64,000 nt of DNA from Anthostomella pinea (taxonomy: Eukaryota > Ascomycota > Sordariomycetes > Xylariales > Xylariaceae), in contig CAUWAG010000003.1 in NCBI GenBank assembly GCA_963556695.1, positions 4,712,001 through 4,776,000 of the forward strand. The letters are read 5' to 3'. The notes beneath the pieces are model-generated. The model saw only the letters and a list, made by a program, of their open reading frames with translations. It was not told where the DNA came from and made no database searches. The position numbers were made by a program, and so were the translations under genes. Positions 24,386 through 37,456 of this stretch are shown here, piece by piece (the stretch's first letter is position 1; every line of letters starts with the position of its first letter).

Positions 24386-26553
24386 ATGATGGCAAGCCTC
24401 AAATCATGCCGAGCTCTCTGCTCACTACCACCTCTCCTCCACGCCCGGCATCATCTGCCTGCCACACTAGCTACTATGAGCCGCACATTCTCGACTGGCG
24501 TACAACGTTCCGAACCCTCGAACGTGGGCAATGTTGGACTTGCGGACGGAGAAACCATCATCGGGGAGCAGGCTCCCGAACCATTGACCGTCGAGGGCAT
24601 CAAGGCGCGGCGGGCCAAGGCGGGGAAGCTCATCGCTCCTACGGCGTCTTACTCGGACAGTGATATGTTCAAATCCCCTGTAAGAGACACACCCGAGCCT
24701 CATTATACACGTGTCAAGCCACTAACTCACAACACAATAACGCACAGCAGGCATATGAGAAGCCGAAAGCCCGACGATGGGACCGTGAGTTCATTCACTC
24801 ACTGACCTGACCTCACATCTCATTGCAGCTCACTGACACTGATTCTATACAGATCTTTTAAGCCCGGAGTCCATCGCCCGCAAACCGTGCGTGCTGAAGC
24901 TTGCGGCCAAGCACCTCAAGAAGCCGGGTCTCATTTCCCTGGGCGGCGGCCTGCCCTCCGCCGAGAACTTCCCCATCGACGAGCTCAGCATGCGCATCCC
25001 GCAGCCGCCGCACTTCGGGTCCAGCACCTCTGCAACTCCGTCGGGGGCCTCGTCAGGAAGCCAGGAGGTCACCATAGGCAAGCACGATACGACTGAGAAA
25101 GAGGACGCCGTCTACGACCTCTCCATTGCGCTGAACTACGGCCAGAGTATCGGGTCGGCGCAGCTGCTGCGCTGGGTCACCGAGCACACCGAGCTCGTGT
25201 GTCGGCCCCCTTATGCCGACTGGCGGTGTGCCTTGACCATTGGCAGCACGGGCGCGCTGGAGTCTGCGCTACGCATGTTCTGTGACCGTGCTCGGAATGA
25301 CTCCATCCTTACAGAAGAGTACAGTTTCTCGACGGCTCTCGAGACGGCTGCGCCCCTGGGGATCAAAGTGTTTGGCGTGCGCATGGACGAACAGGGACTG
25401 CTGCCCGGTAGCTTGGATGAGATCCTGAGCGGTTGGGATGAGAAAGCTAGGGGCGGTGCGAGAAAACCTACCGTCTTGTATACCGTGCCGTCGGGGCAGA
25501 ACCCGACAGGCGCGACGCAGGGAGAGCAGAGGAGACGGGACATCTACGAAACGTGTCGACGACACGACGTCTTCATCCTCGAGGACGAGCCGTACTACTT
25601 CCTACAAATGCCGCCCTACAAGCCCGCCGCGGGCGGCCCCAACACCAGCGACCCGGCGGAGCAGACAGTAGACGCCTTCCTGCAGGGCCTCATCCCCAGC
25701 CTGCTGAGCATGGACATCGACGGGCGCGTGCTGCGCCTGGATAGCTTCAGCAAGGTGGTGGTGCCCGGCTCGCGCGTCGGCTGGGTCACGGCCAGCGAGC
25801 AGGTCGTCGAGCGCTACATCCGGCACGCCGAGTGCGCCAGCCAGGGGCCCAGCGGCATCGCGCAGGTCCTGATGCACAAGCTCGTCGACGAGAGCTGGGG
25901 CCACGAGGGGTACCTGCGCTGGCTGATGCGGCTGCGCGGCGAGTATGCGAGGAGGAGGGATGTGTTGCTGGGCGCTTGCGAGAGGCATTTGCCCGCGGGG
26001 GTTGTGGGGTGGGTGCCGCCGGCTGCGGGCATGTTTGTGAGTCTATGTCTGCTTTTTTTTTTTTGCTTCTGTGCATGAGTCTGTTGCAGACGTGGCCCTG
26101 TCTATGCTTTGTGTTTTGCTACTGCTTGTTGCCTTCTGTGCCCCATTGTCATTTGTGTGTCCCGGCCCGAGCCCCTTTTCGCAGACCCAACCCAAAACCC
26201 CACCCCTTTGTCCCAATTGTCCTATTCAGTTCAGTCGGCACTCTCCGCTCATTCATATGTCTACATGACCACCACTAACCAATCGCGCAACCCCCCAGCT
26301 CTGGCTCAGCGTAGACCACACGCAGCACCCCGAGGCGTCCAGCAAGAGCATCCTCGAGATCGAGGAGGCCATCTTCGACTCGTGCATCGACAAGGGCGTC
26401 CTGGCCTGCCGCGGCTCCTGGTTCCGCGCCGAGCAGGAGCGGCCGCCCAGCGGGCTGTTCTTCCGCGTCACGTTCGCGGCTGCGTCCGAGGGGGACATGG
26501 ATGTGGCGATCGAGCGGTTTGGGGCGGCTGTGCGGGAGAGTTTTGGGATTTGA
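24386..26553 (+). CDS. Aro8-like PLP-dependent aminotransferase (class I/II)
   Basis: Fold-type I aminotransferase of the fungal aromatic amino acid / 2-aminoadipate type. Exons 24386-24679, 24751-24784, 24853-26036 and 26299-26553 give about 588 residues. The N-terminus is Arg/Ser/Leu-rich (MMASLKSCRALCSLPPLLHA through TFSTGVQRSEP), suggesting mitochondrial targeting from the first ATG; an internal Met before SRTFSTG could give a cytosolic form. Core motifs are GLISLGGGLPSAENFP, ALNYGQSIGSAQLLRW, YTVPSGQNPTGATQ, ILEDEPYYFLQM and DSFSKVVVPGSRVGW, whose lysine (about 410) is the PLP-binding residue. The last intron is long for this genome (262 nt) and holds a run of 12 T. Substrate range (Phe/Tyr/Trp, kynurenine or aminoadipate) cannot be read from the sequence. 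Confidence 0.92.
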
Positions 26554-27181
26554 TGCTTGGCGGGACGTAAATGAGTCTTGGTTTCGGGGGTTGTGGCTCT
26601 GGTGAACAAGTAGGCGTATTTTGTTGTGCATGGTGTATTGGTGTTGTGACCTTTTTGAAGTCATCTAGTATTGGTTGGTGGGAGAGTTTGAACTGTCGTG
26701 TGTTACGCATGATACCGGGTGCATGCGGACGTTGCGGTTTATAGTGGCTTCACTTTAGATCAAGAGTTGACCGGAACCATGAGGCTACAGGTTGAATCTG
26801 TTATTCAGATTATGAGTCTATCACTGGCGTCCTACAAAGATACCGTCCACGTTCCAATGCGGTCGTATCACAATGATGAGGCTGGTCTTTGCAGGCAACA
26901 ATTGTAGACTTCGACTCCCCGGTGTGTTTATCGACTATCGGAGACCATGGATAGCACCAAAGCTGGCGGCAAATCTAGCCGCGTATATATGCCCAGTTAC
27001 TCGTATCCGAGAAGTCGGGTATCAACATATTTCATGATTCATGTTTGGCAGATACGAGGAACAGTCTATATAGCCATATCCAAAAACGAGTATGCTGAAG
27101 TGCCTATGCAAGCGAAACCATGGAGCCAAAAGCGACGGATATACGACTTTAAACTTCCCACCACTGCCCCTGAGCAGCTAC
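26554..27181. other. Intergenic between convergent aminotransferase and P450 genes
   Basis: Convergent 3' flanks; nothing coding is recognised. Confidence 0.6.
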
Positions 27182-28922
27182 TTACTTTTCCGCCTCCCAC
27201 AGCGCAACCCGCACGCCGTCCCCAGGCTGGATGACAATCTCCGCCTTGAGCGTGGGGTTCCCGCCATCAACCTCGTGCATGAAGCTCTCAACGCGGTCGA
27301 AGCGCTGCAGCATGCGCGTCAGCACGTAGCCCATCTCGGTCAGGGCGAACTGCTGGCCGATGCAGATGCGCGGCCCGCCGTTGAACGGGATGTACTGCCA
27401 GGGTTTCGGCTGCCACCCGGCCCAGCGGTCCGGGCTGTAGGTCAGCGGGTCGGCGAAGCCGGGTGAGGTTGAGGTTGGAGGGGATACTGGCGGGTACAGG
27501 TCCGCGCGCCGCTGCATCACGAGTGCCGAGTACCCGATCGGCGTGTCCTTGAGCACGGGCAGCGGGTCGCGGCCGTCGGGCCCGCCGCCGCGCGGGAGAG
27601 TCGTGTCCTTCAGCGCGAGGCGGACGTTGAACGGCACGATCGGGTACAGGCGGAGGGTTTCGTTCATGACGTGCTGCAGGTACCTCATACCCTTCAGGTC
27701 GGCGTACGTGGGCGTGCGGTGCGGGCCGACGGCCGCGAGGATCTCGGCGCGCAGCTTCGCGACGACGGCTGGGTGGCGGCCTAGCTCGTAGAAGGTCCAT
27801 GAGAGTGTGGCGGCTGTGGTGTCGCGGCCCGCGAGCAGGACGGCGACGAGCTGGTCACGGAGAACTTTGCGGTCGCGCGTGAAGGACGCGAGTTCGTGAA
27901 GGAAAGTGTAGTCGTGGTCCGACTTGGTCCGCGAGGCCAGCTCTTCCGGGCTAAGCCGCAGCGCCTTGTCGATGTAGATGTCGCACAGCTCGTTGACGAC
28001 TTTGAGGCCCCGTCGGAACGACTTCAGGGGCACGAAGCCCTGGAGTGGCCCAGCGCGGGCGCGGATGTTCTGCACTCTTTGCACCTCGTTGAAGGCCTCT
28101 GCGAACGGCTCCCGGGGGTTGCTGCCATCTCATGTCAGTGGCTCCGTTACACTGCACGTGATAATGCAAGGGATGGAAAAGAACGGTTGTCTTACGTGAG
28201 GCATTGTACATCCTTGCCCAATAAGAAGCTCGTCGAGACGTCGAGAGTATACCTGAAGAAAAGATCACTCAGTTCCAGGGGCTTGCCGTTCCCAGCCGCC
28301 ATATCGACCTCCTGACCGGGCCCGTTCAGCGCGCCGCCGTTCGCGATGGCCTTGAACAGAGTCTCGAGGTGGGACTCGAAGCAGTCGAGGTCGCTGATGC
28401 GCTCGCGCGAGAACTGCGGGCGCAGCAGCTGGCGGCTGGCGTGCCACGCCGGGCCGTCAGTAGTAAAAATGCTGTCGCCGAGGAACTCGCTCCACTCGCG
28501 GTGGAAGGGCGCGCCCTTGCCGTAATCGTGGAACTGCGTCGCCAGGACGGCCTTGATATTCTCCGGGTCGGCCGTGAAGACGATGCGCCGGCCCAGCACA
28601 CGGCCCTCGCCCGTCCAGTCCGGCACGCCCTCCATCAGGTGCAGGAACATGTCGTAGTTCTTGTGCTTCATGGTCGCGTTCACCTGCTTCATGATGATGT
28701 CGAAGCCTGAAGCCAAACGTCAGATACTTCATCACTCATAGGGCTTTGAGGCTTACCGAACGGGACTCTGCTCTTGATCCGCGGACCTCGTGCGCCGAGC
28801 CGGCGCAACCGCGTCAGCTCGTCGACTTTGAGGTAGATCCTCCATAGCACGAAGGTGACGCCGATGAAGACGAAGATGGACTTGGTCGACGCATGGTCCA
28901 ACCCCTCTTCGACTAAGCCCAT
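27182..28922 (-). CDS. Cytochrome P450, CYP52-like clade
   Basis: Membrane-anchored haem monooxygenase resembling the CYP52 (alkane/fatty-acid hydroxylase) group. Exons 28922-28757, 28706-28196 and 28121-27182 give about 538 residues. Near the N-terminus is one membrane anchor (SIFVFIGVTFVLWRIYL). Family motifs are the I-helix LLAGRDTTAATLSW, K-helix NETLRLYP followed by VPFNVRLALKDTTLPRGGGP (the latter typical of CYP52 relatives), and the haem loop FNGGPRICIGQQFAL with the cysteine ligand present. Between the ADLYPP and ADPLTYSPDRW segments there is a Pro/Ser/Thr-rich insertion (PVSPPTSTSPGF) not usual for the family. It begins with a GTATCC that looks like a donor, but no acceptor restores the frame, so I left it as coding. 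Upstream in-frame Met codons exist; 28922 puts the anchor at a normal distance. Confidence 0.9.
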
Positions 28923-30344
28923 ACTGGGAACTGCAGGGCCAGATATGGATTCGTGGGCTGGGATGGTTGTTTGACTTGTATAACGAAGTCGAGAGTTGTC
29001 ACTTGACGCCGAGGGAACAGTTTCCGTTGCGAGTTTATACCGGCAAGACCGGGTTCCGGCGGGCGGTTTGGCTTCCAGTGCACACTGCAGATTGTCCGTC
29101 ACGTCTAGGGCCTTTTCCAGCTTGGAGCAGTCATGCAGTATAGCCGTGTAGTCCTGGGTTCCGGGGACAGCGACGGGTCAATCACCAAGAAGGAACAGTA
29201 GCGGCCGCCGTACACTCGTGAGACGATGTAATTAGAGCCCTCCGTGAACCGAGGAGGTAAACAGAGAAAGTAGGTTGCAAGAACTAAAAGGTACTCCAGG
29301 GATTCCCCCGATTAAAGCAAGCGATGGATCATGGTCATCCATGCCGATGGGTCCATTGTGACTGAACATGGACCAGCCCCATTTGAGATGGCCGCTTAGC
29401 AGCTTCACCATTGCGATTGTATGAGTGTTTCAGAGTCACCTCCAGGTGCGGAAGTAAGCACACAGGCCGTAAGTAGGCACACAGGCGGGTGTGGTGCAGA
29501 CCCGAGCGGTCTGGGCAATTCATCCTACTGCATAAGGACCCTTGAATTCTGGGGCATATTAAGAGGGGTTGCACGGCGTCTCGTACAGATAAGGTATGCG
29601 GTTCGTCCGAAGAGGGCATATACCGAGGTGCTTTCTGCATTCAGATGGGATGCGGGGTTGTTCTCTAGGCATTTTTTATAGTGGTGCGTGGGCATACTGT
29701 GCCGGCGGCAGCAGTATCGCGAAGTCGGGCTATTCTTCAACCCCGAGGTTTGTGACGAGATTGTTCAATGAGAATGGCAGTGAATAGTCGCATTCGTATA
29801 ATATCAGATTCTCCATGGCAAGCAAACCTCGGCCGCCATGCACGCGTATGACAGATCTACCGGTACATGCATCGTCTTCCCGAGTTGCACTAGATCGTTA
29901 TTCCCGTTTCAACCGATGAGACCGTCTGTCCTTGACGCGCCTCTAGATCGGACGCCGGCTCGCGCTTGTGGCTCTGCTTGTCGATTAAAGTTGACATCTG
30001 AAGATCCAGAGCTCGGGTGGTGAATGGTCTCCGGCCTCACAAGATAGATCTCGAAAGAGAATGCCACTGTTCTTCATCGCGATCGGCGTCAGGAAGTCGA
30101 GGTTCACTTCGATGATGAGAATGTAGCATCTGGGAAGATCATGGGTGCCCCGGCTCTCATGTCAAAGCTATGCAAACATGTACAACGAAAGATCGCACCG
30201 GGCCATGATCGATGGCCCGGCGACTGGAATTAGGTATGGTGTAAATTTCCAAACCATCATCCTCAAGATTCCCTACCCTTTTCTGGGATATCACCGGATT
30301 GCTCCGGGGCGGCGAGGAAAGCTTGAATACAACATCCACCCCAT
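28923..30344. other. Intergenic, P450 promoter and hexosaminidase 3' flank
   Basis: About 1.4 kb with no supported gene. Open frames of up to 100 codons have no domain or gene signals. Confidence 0.5.
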
Positions 30345-32260
30345 TCAAGTAATCTGGCATGCGCTAGGGTCCATGCCCTGCGTGCAGAACACCATGTGCA
30401 CAGGAGCGGACTTGATACCTCTCGCGAGCATGCGCTCCCGGAACTCGGCCAGTCTCGGCGCCGCGTCCAGCTGCGTGCGGTTCTGGCCCGAGGCGTCGGT
30501 CCGTCCCGACCACAGGACCTCGCCCGCGGCGCTGGAGCGCGGCCATAGGATGTCGTCGATGTTGACCTCGTCGATGGATTCGGACCACGCGGCCACCTCG
30601 CCGCCCAGCACGAGCTTGGCCTCGTCGTCCGTGAGGCCCGCGCGGGGGTCGTACGAGTAGACTAGCCTCCAGCCCTTGGCCGGGCTGCACCAGTCGTTGA
30701 AGGGGTAGTATGTGTCGAACTGTGCTCCGTTGGCAAAGTTTAGCCACTGGCCGCGGCCGCAGTCAAGGTACTGTTTCGCATTAGCAAATTTGCATATTCG
30801 TCTATCTGACAATAGTTTACACAAGAGAGAATCTTTACCCAGTAGTTGTAGTTGCTGGTGATGACCTTGTGGCCTTGTCCCGTGAGTGACTTGATGGCCG
30901 CGTCTCCAAGCCACGACTGGACGACCACATCGTCCCCAACCGTAACGTTGTAGGAAGCGGGAATCTCCTCCCAAACCATCGGCACCAGACCAGCCTTTCG
31001 CACTCGCGCATGGTGCTTGTCGAAGAAGGCTTGCAGAAGCGGCACGATGACAGCCGAGTCGTTGGTGCCAACTGTGGGATCGAGGTTATATTCGTTGAAG
31101 TTGACCTCGTCGCCTCCTGTGTGGAAGTAGGCCGAGTAAGGAGCGACTCTTGGCAAGACGTCGGCCATCAGCTTGTCCAGGAACGGGTCCACGCTGGAGT
31201 CGTTGAGTCGAAGCTGGCCGCAGGGCGGTTCGGCACAGTACTGCGACCACGGGGCCGAGTTCCAGCCAGTGACCACCTCCGGATGCGAGAGAGCGGCAAC
31301 TCCAATGTGGCCGGGAGTGTCAATCTCAAAGATGACCCCCACACCCCGCTGGATCGCATACTCCTGGATGGTGGTAACATCTTTCGGAGAGTATGTCATG
31401 CCCTTCGCATACGCCCCCTTCTGGTGAAGCTCTGGCATCGAGGGGATTTCCAGGGGCCACGACTGGGAATCCGTGGCGTGGATGTGGAGCCGGTTCATCT
31501 TGTTGTAAGCCATGGCGTCGATGGTCCGGAAGATACTATCGACGGAATAGAAGTTTCTCGAGACATCAAACAGGATGCCGCGGTGATCGTATTGAGGCTT
31601 GTCAGTGATCTTCACCGGGGCCATCTTCGTGTATATGAATGGTCCTTGCGAATGCTTGTAGAACAGCTGCGAGAATGACTCCAGAGCCCGCAGCACACCC
31701 GTGGAAGAATCAGCCTCAATCTTGGCCGTGCCGTTGGTTCCTACAGAGAGGCTGTAGGATTCGTCGGCTTCACCGGCCAAGGGCTTGAACGTCTTGGCGG
31801 TGTCGGTCTTGGTTTGGGTGATTTGGAGCTCCGATATGTAAGTTTTGGCCTTCGACAGAGCAGGCTCAGACGACTCCAGTTCCATTCGCTTGTAAAGCTT
31901 CCACGGGACGAAGTTGTCCTCCAGAATGCTCTTCATGACACGCGAAACACCGCCCTTCACGATCTCCTTGCTAGAAAAACCCGGTCCTTGGGGCACGTAG
32001 CCGAAAGCCCAGGCGAGCTGTTGGGTGAGCACATTTTCATTAGTATATCTCGAGTCTTCCAACGCGCAGGGTTTGGTAGAAGACCAGCATACATGTCCTC
32101 CATTGTAAGTAACAGACAGCTGGTGTCCTATCCACAGGGTAGAGTTTCCTGTGCTGAAAGACTCGGGGGCTGGCCAGATGGCCAATGCGGGTGTCGAGGC
32201 GAATAGCAGAAGTGAGAGGTAGACGTTCGAGAACATGTTGGCGCTGTCGAGGAACTTCAT
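30345..32260 (-). CDS. Secreted beta-N-acetylhexosaminidase (GH20)
   Basis: Extracellular GH20 enzyme that removes terminal GlcNAc from chitin oligomers and glycans. Exons 32260-30839 and 30770-30345, split by a 68-nt intron (GTAAAG donor, ACAG acceptor), give about 615 residues. The signal peptide is NVYLSLLLFASTPALA after a few residues; the second Met (MFSNVYLS) may be the true start. The N-terminal GH20b-type domain (WPAPESFSTGNSTLWIG) precedes the catalytic barrel: YDHRGILFDVSRNFYSVDSI, NRLHIHATDSQSWPLEIPSM, EIDTPGHIG, and the catalytic pair in YFHTGGDEVN (about Asp384-Glu385). Exon 2 carries the C-terminal LGGEVAAWSESIDEVNIDD and WPRSSAAGEVLWSG. Several Asn-x-Ser/Thr sites fit a glycosylated secreted protein. 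Confidence 0.94.
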
Positions 32261-34035
32261 GGTTGTTTGTCCTCAGGCGGGGTTCCAAGACATCAAGATT
32301 TGATGGAAGGCAGCAATTTATAAGAACTCCCGTGAGGGGATGCTGTCTTATCACGGTTGAACAGACTATTGGCTTCTAGTGTGCTCCTCAGTGACTATAA
32401 ATAAAGCTGGTCGTTGGTCTCAGCTCAGCGTCAACGGTTTGAGATGAGGCCAGCAGGGTATTGGCCAGTTCAGGTCTTGTGAGCTTGTCGCGTGGATCAA
32501 AACGAGTGTTGCGTTGGGTGGTACGGCCCGGTCGGTTCCTTGTGGCTCTTGCAGTAGCAGCGCAACGTTACTATTAGCCTGGGCGCAGGGTGGGCAGTCG
32601 AAGATGGCAGATGGATGGCAATGTGGTAGGCGATAAGGTGTGTTGCTAGTGGGACGGTACTTGGGGCGACCTGGGGGCAAGGTCTTGTGCCTCCTGTGCC
32701 GCCAACGATCGATCAGGGTCTCCCCTGAGATGTGTAATGTATTAATGTATTTGTGTGAGATTCTAGAAGGGTCACAAGCTTTGGGGGTGTGAGCGGTCGC
32801 TGCAAATGTTGTTGTCATTCTTAAGTATGCTCGGCAGGGCTAATCTACAGCTAAATACCATACTGCACCATGCCAGGGTGTATCCACTGTTCCCTTGACA
32901 GCCCCCTAGTGGGTACTGCACCTAAGGGCACCATATCTGGGATCCAACATCTGACAATTTGGAACAAAGGACTCTCGAGATTATTAATAAAATTGCTGGT
33001 TATGCTGACTCGGGAGTCGGAGCCATGCCAAGTTGCCAACAAGCAAACGGTAGGATCGCCGCTCTTTGAGTGGCTCATCTAAAGGTGGCCCGGTCAATCG
33101 ATCCTTTCAATGTTGGTTGGTTGGCCAGCTCGTTCATCTGTTCTGCGATCGAAAGACAATCCTTCAGCTGGGGGAACAGGCGTTGATACTCGTAGAATTT
33201 ATGGTAAGAGATCTTCATAACCTTAGGTAATGAACATCCGTGATCTGACTCTGTATCGTATGACGTCATGCGGAGAATAGCACCTCATCTTCTCCCCGTG
33301 ACCCGTCAACCTCTCATAACAACGGAACTTCAAGAAACAAAGACCCCATTCGTTATTGCAGCCTACCTCAAGTGCTACTACTCCGTACCATCAGCCATGA
33401 ACAATGAAGCTGGCCTCATTAGCTCCGAACCGCCAGAGGAGTTACCTGCTCCTTATTACGGTCCTTTATCAATCGTGAAGGTTCCAGTCCCGGCCCGCCT
33501 GCAAGGGGCCTGCAAGGGATTCGAAGGCAGCCAATCATCATTGGTCACGAAGAAGGTTTATCTAAACCCTGGATTGGATGAACTTGGCTGATGTCTAATG
33601 CCTGATGGATTGGACCATTGGCAAAGTTCATGGCGGTCCACCATCACAAGTACAGCAATACGACCCAAGGCTCTGTTGTCTGGAAGCGTAGCAGCATTGA
33701 GGTTGCAGCTCAGCTCGTATCATCCTGAACAACTAAATCCTTCCATGAACGACCAGGAGAGACGGGACCCCACACATTCCTCTCAGCATGCAGTGCAACG
33801 TCGAGCTACAAGGAACATCGAAGAAGGGAGGGGGCCGATGATCGGTACCGAAACCCGGTACCGAGACTACCAGCCTTCAACCAAGACACGCCGTGTACAA
33901 AGACAAAGAAAAGCATCATCGGCCAGAAGCTATGTCTGGATTTGAAAATCTTCATCCTGAGTACCAACTTGCCCCATCATCATACTTCATCATACATCAA
34001 GTACAGAAAGGTAATGGATGACCCGACTTCACGAA
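32261..34035. other. Intergenic, hexosaminidase promoter and ALDH 3' flank
   Basis: About 1.8 kb with only domain-free open frames: 132 codons on the minus strand at 32420-32818, and 107 and 115 codons on the plus strand at 33268-33591 and 33598-33945. I see no splice pattern or leader to support a gene. Confidence 0.45.
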
Positions 34036-35655
34036 TCACAGCTTCAAGCCCACATTGACGTGGATTGCCTTGGCCTGCGTGTACGCCGCCAGCCCAGCCT
34101 CGCCCAATTCGCGCCCAATCCCACTCTGCTTCACGCCGCCAAAGGGAACCCGGACATCCGAGTCGTTCGACGAGTTGATCCAGACCATGCCCGACTCGAT
34201 GCGCGCCGCGACGCGGTGCGAGAGCTCGAGGCTCTGGCTGAAGAGCGCCGCTCCGAGACCGTAGGTCGTGTCGTTCGCCATTCTGATGGCTTCCTCTTCG
34301 GTCTTGAACGAGGCGATGACGACGAAGGGCCCAAACACTTCCTCGCGGTAGATCTTCATGTTGTCCTTGACGTTGGTGAACACCGTCGGCTGGATGAAGT
34401 AGCCCTTCCCTTCAATTGGGCAGGATTGCCCACCAGTCGCCAACGTAGCGCCCTCCGACTTGCCGGACTCGACGAAGCTGAGAATCCTCTCGTACTGCGT
34501 CTTCGTGACCTGCGGCCCTTGGAACGTCCCCTCCGCGAAAGGGTCGCCGACCGTGCTCGTGGTCTTGATCACCTCCCGGAACTGGTCCACAAACTTGTCG
34601 TAGATCGTGTCTTGGACCAGGATACGGCTCGTGGCCGTACAGATCTGGCCCATGTTGCTCATGATGCCGATGTGCGCCCATTTGGCAGCTTGTTCGATGT
34701 CGGCATCCTCGAAGACCAACAGAGGTGACTTGCCACCGGTCTCAAGCGTGATGTTCTTCATGTTGATGCTCGCCGTCTTCATGATGTGCTTTCCGGTGGC
34801 CGTGGAGCCGGTGAAGGCAATCTTGTCGATGCCCATGTGGCTAGCGAGTGCTTGCCCTGCTACCGCGCCGAAGCCATTGGTGATGTTCACGACGCCAGGG
34901 GGAAAGCCAGCTTTTGGTAGCAGAGTTGCCAGCAACAGGATGGACAGAGGTGTCTGCTCGGCAGGCTTCAAGATCACGGTATTGCCACAGGCGAGCGCTG
35001 GTCCCAGCTTCCATGCTGCCATACCGAGCGGGTAATTCCACTGAGTCTCTGTCAGTTATTGGCCGTGAAGAGCCGCATTACAGCATGGGATGCACCTACC
35101 GGAATGATCTGGGCGCAGACACCAATGGGCTGTTTGAGGGTGTAAACCAACTTCTGGGGCGTGGTTGGGATGGTCTCGCCGTGGATCTTGTCGGCATACC
35201 CAGCATAGTATCTAATGCAAGCAAGGACCTCGTCCAAGTCTCCCAGAGAGTCGCCGTATGGCTTGCCGTTGTCCCAGGTCTCAATCGTGGCGAGAGTCTC
35301 CTTGTCCTGCTCGATCAGGTCTGCCAGCTTGAACATCAACCGGCCCCGCTCGGTGCCGGTGATGTCGCGCCATGATTCGTGATTCAGGGCAGCTCGGGCA
35401 GCTGCCACGGCCTTGTCAATGTCATCCGCCGTGGCCGCTTCGACCGAGCAGATCTCTTCCTCGTTACTGCGGAGCCGTGTCAGCTGGTAGTTTGAGCTGT
35501 GACGGGGCGGAGAGGCGGGGTGCCCACGTTGGGTTGATGCTGGTGACCTTCTCCCCAGAGCTTCCCTTCACAAACTTGTTGTTGATGAATAACCCCGTGG
35601 GAAGGGTGAACTTCTTGCCATTCGGCGCTGTGAGGTCGACTTTGAGATCCGCCAT
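34036..35655 (-). CDS. Aldehyde dehydrogenase, NAD(P)+-dependent
   Basis: ALDH superfamily enzyme oxidising aldehydes to acids, probably cytosolic or mitochondrial-type AldA/Ald group. Exons 35655-35528, 35466-35100 and 35040-34036 give about 499 residues, normal for the family. The N-terminus (TLPTGLFINNKFVKGSSGEK) leads into NPTNEEEICSVEAATADDID. The cofactor and catalytic parts are IIPWNYPLGMAAWKLGPALA, ILKPAEQTPLS, FTGSTATGKHIM, LETGGKSP (general-base Glu, about 265) and GQICTATSR (nucleophile Cys, about 299). The C-terminus has EVFGPFVVIASFKTEEEAI and PFGGVKQSGIGRELG. Both introns (35467-35527 and 35041-35099) restore conserved junctions exactly. It is transcribed in the same direction as the hexosaminidase and P450, but spacing is too wide to suggest co-regulation. 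Confidence 0.95.
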
Positions 35656-37456
35656 GGTGGAGAGGAAACGCGTGAGATTGGTTCGATTCAGGCTTAGAGG
35701 GCGTGGTCTCAATGCTAAGGAGGAGGTATTTATGAAGAACGACTTGAACATGACCTCATTTACTACCTAGATATGCGGTTGGCGTTCTACTGGTATGCGG
35801 TTGGCGCTGCGGTGCGAATCAGAGGAGCTGTTGGAGGTTCCCCGCATTGGAGCCGTTATCACCGCCGGCGGCCGAGATGCGGCATTAGGAGAATATTGGT
35901 GGGGGCATCCCACCAAATCACCTACCACTCGACGGCAAGAGTAGCGGGAACGGCGACCCACGATCTGGCGTTCGTAACACATTGGATCTTCGTCATGTGT
36001 TCATGGCTCTGGACTCAGCGATAATTTCCACTTCAAATAGTCCGAGTGACGTTGTGAACAGGTGTAGCTTCCACCCACAGAGTAGGACCCGGAAACCCGG
36101 ATGGAGATGCATGTTAGGGTGCTCTGCATATCATCATACAGACGATAATGGCAGCTAAGGTATCTGGGCTCACGACGGACCATGCGACACGGTAACATGT
36201 TGAAGCCTCGGAGCGGTATGGACCTATGTAAACCCAGAAGTGGTGTGAGTAGCTGCAGGTGAGGCTCCTGTGTAGAAAATAGGGCCATGGCCCATCACCA
36301 CCACAATCTTGAGTAGGTCTTGGGGTAAGTCACCAGTAGCTCACGTGTGACTGCTCAATCGGTGACTAATGAGGCACATATTAATGAAAACCATAATTGG
36401 AAATGAGCAACCATCGCTTGCTTCACTCAGGGGTCGCATGTGACAGATTCACGTTCAACAGTCCTCGACAATACTTGAAGTGGCTCCTCAATACTCATGT
36501 CTTCCCTTGCTGTTTCCGCAACATCATGCCCCTCTCGTGTCGCTATGTCAACTGCCGCCTACTCGATATCCTCCTGCACCGTTACATACTCAGGTAAGTC
36601 TCCCATATCGGCAGGCTGGCTACACCTGGTCTGATCATCCCGTACTTGCATGTCTGTCCATGAACCCCTCGAGCATATTCCAACTGGTACCTGGAGATTC
36701 ATTCGTGAGTCATCCAGTCAAGTGGCAATAATCTCTGGCCTGAAGACGTTCATGGTGGTGTGAGGCCGCCCAGGTCAAGTCCACGCCACCACGCAGCCTG
36801 CTAGCTGCAAGCCACGTTCAAAGCCAGGCGCCACCCATAGTATATAATACGGGCACAGGAGTCATTCGTTCTCTCTTTCTTCTTCTCGCGAATCCTGGGG
36901 AGGCACGATCGTTTTACTCACTTTCACAGCTGTGCTACATGGGCGGTGACGTTCAAAGCATGTGCGTTCGACGTGTTCTATCTCTCATATCAGCATTTCT
37001 ATCTTCGAAGACGGACGGCTACACAATCTCACGCGAGCATGGAACTTGTTCGATGGCGTCCATGACTGCGTTGTTATGAGCCATCCAATAGTATTTCGTT
37101 ATGGTTGTCTGACAGTTTGGCAGGACAGTCTGGCAGGTCCAACCCCACGCCATGCAATCCAGATGGCTGCCTGCAAGTCCCGATGTCCAAATTGCATGAA
37201 GTTCGCGGATAGGGTTTGGCCGACGCCATGGAAAGCTTATGTACTATCAAGTGACTGTGCTCCATGTGGCGTGAGACAGCAAAGCTTGAAGCCGGCTTGT
37301 CGTAGTAGTGCTGGTAGGAAAGGGGCAGTGCAAAACACGCTCATGGGTTGCCTAGGATCTTGCACTATATATGAACCGTGCTCTCCCCTCGCGCTCCTGG
37401 TGGAAGTTTACGATTGATTTGATTTTACAACCAAGTTACAACAAAGCAGTCAAGCA
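35656..37456. other. Intergenic with a TATA box before the HeLo-like gene
   Basis: No supported gene. TATATAT at 37366-37372 lies about 85 bp before the ATG at 37457 and is the likely core promoter of that gene. Another TATA-like stretch near 36841 is followed by pyrimidine-rich sequence and a 46-codon frame (MGGDVQSMCVRRVLS); that frame is too short to defend. The 151-codon frame at 36962-37417 shows no domain. Confidence 0.45.

Noticed and set aside
22144..35655. Possible metabolic gene cluster (aminotransferase, P450, aldehyde dehydrogenase, glycosidases)
   Set aside because: There is no backbone enzyme (PKS, NRPS, terpene cyclase), cluster transcription factor or transporter, the spacing is wide and the orientation mixed. 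Co-location alone is not evidence for a pathway.
36962..37417. 151-codon frame upstream of the HeLo-like gene
   Set aside because: It overlaps the TATA box and leader of that gene and shows no domain or hydrophobic pattern.
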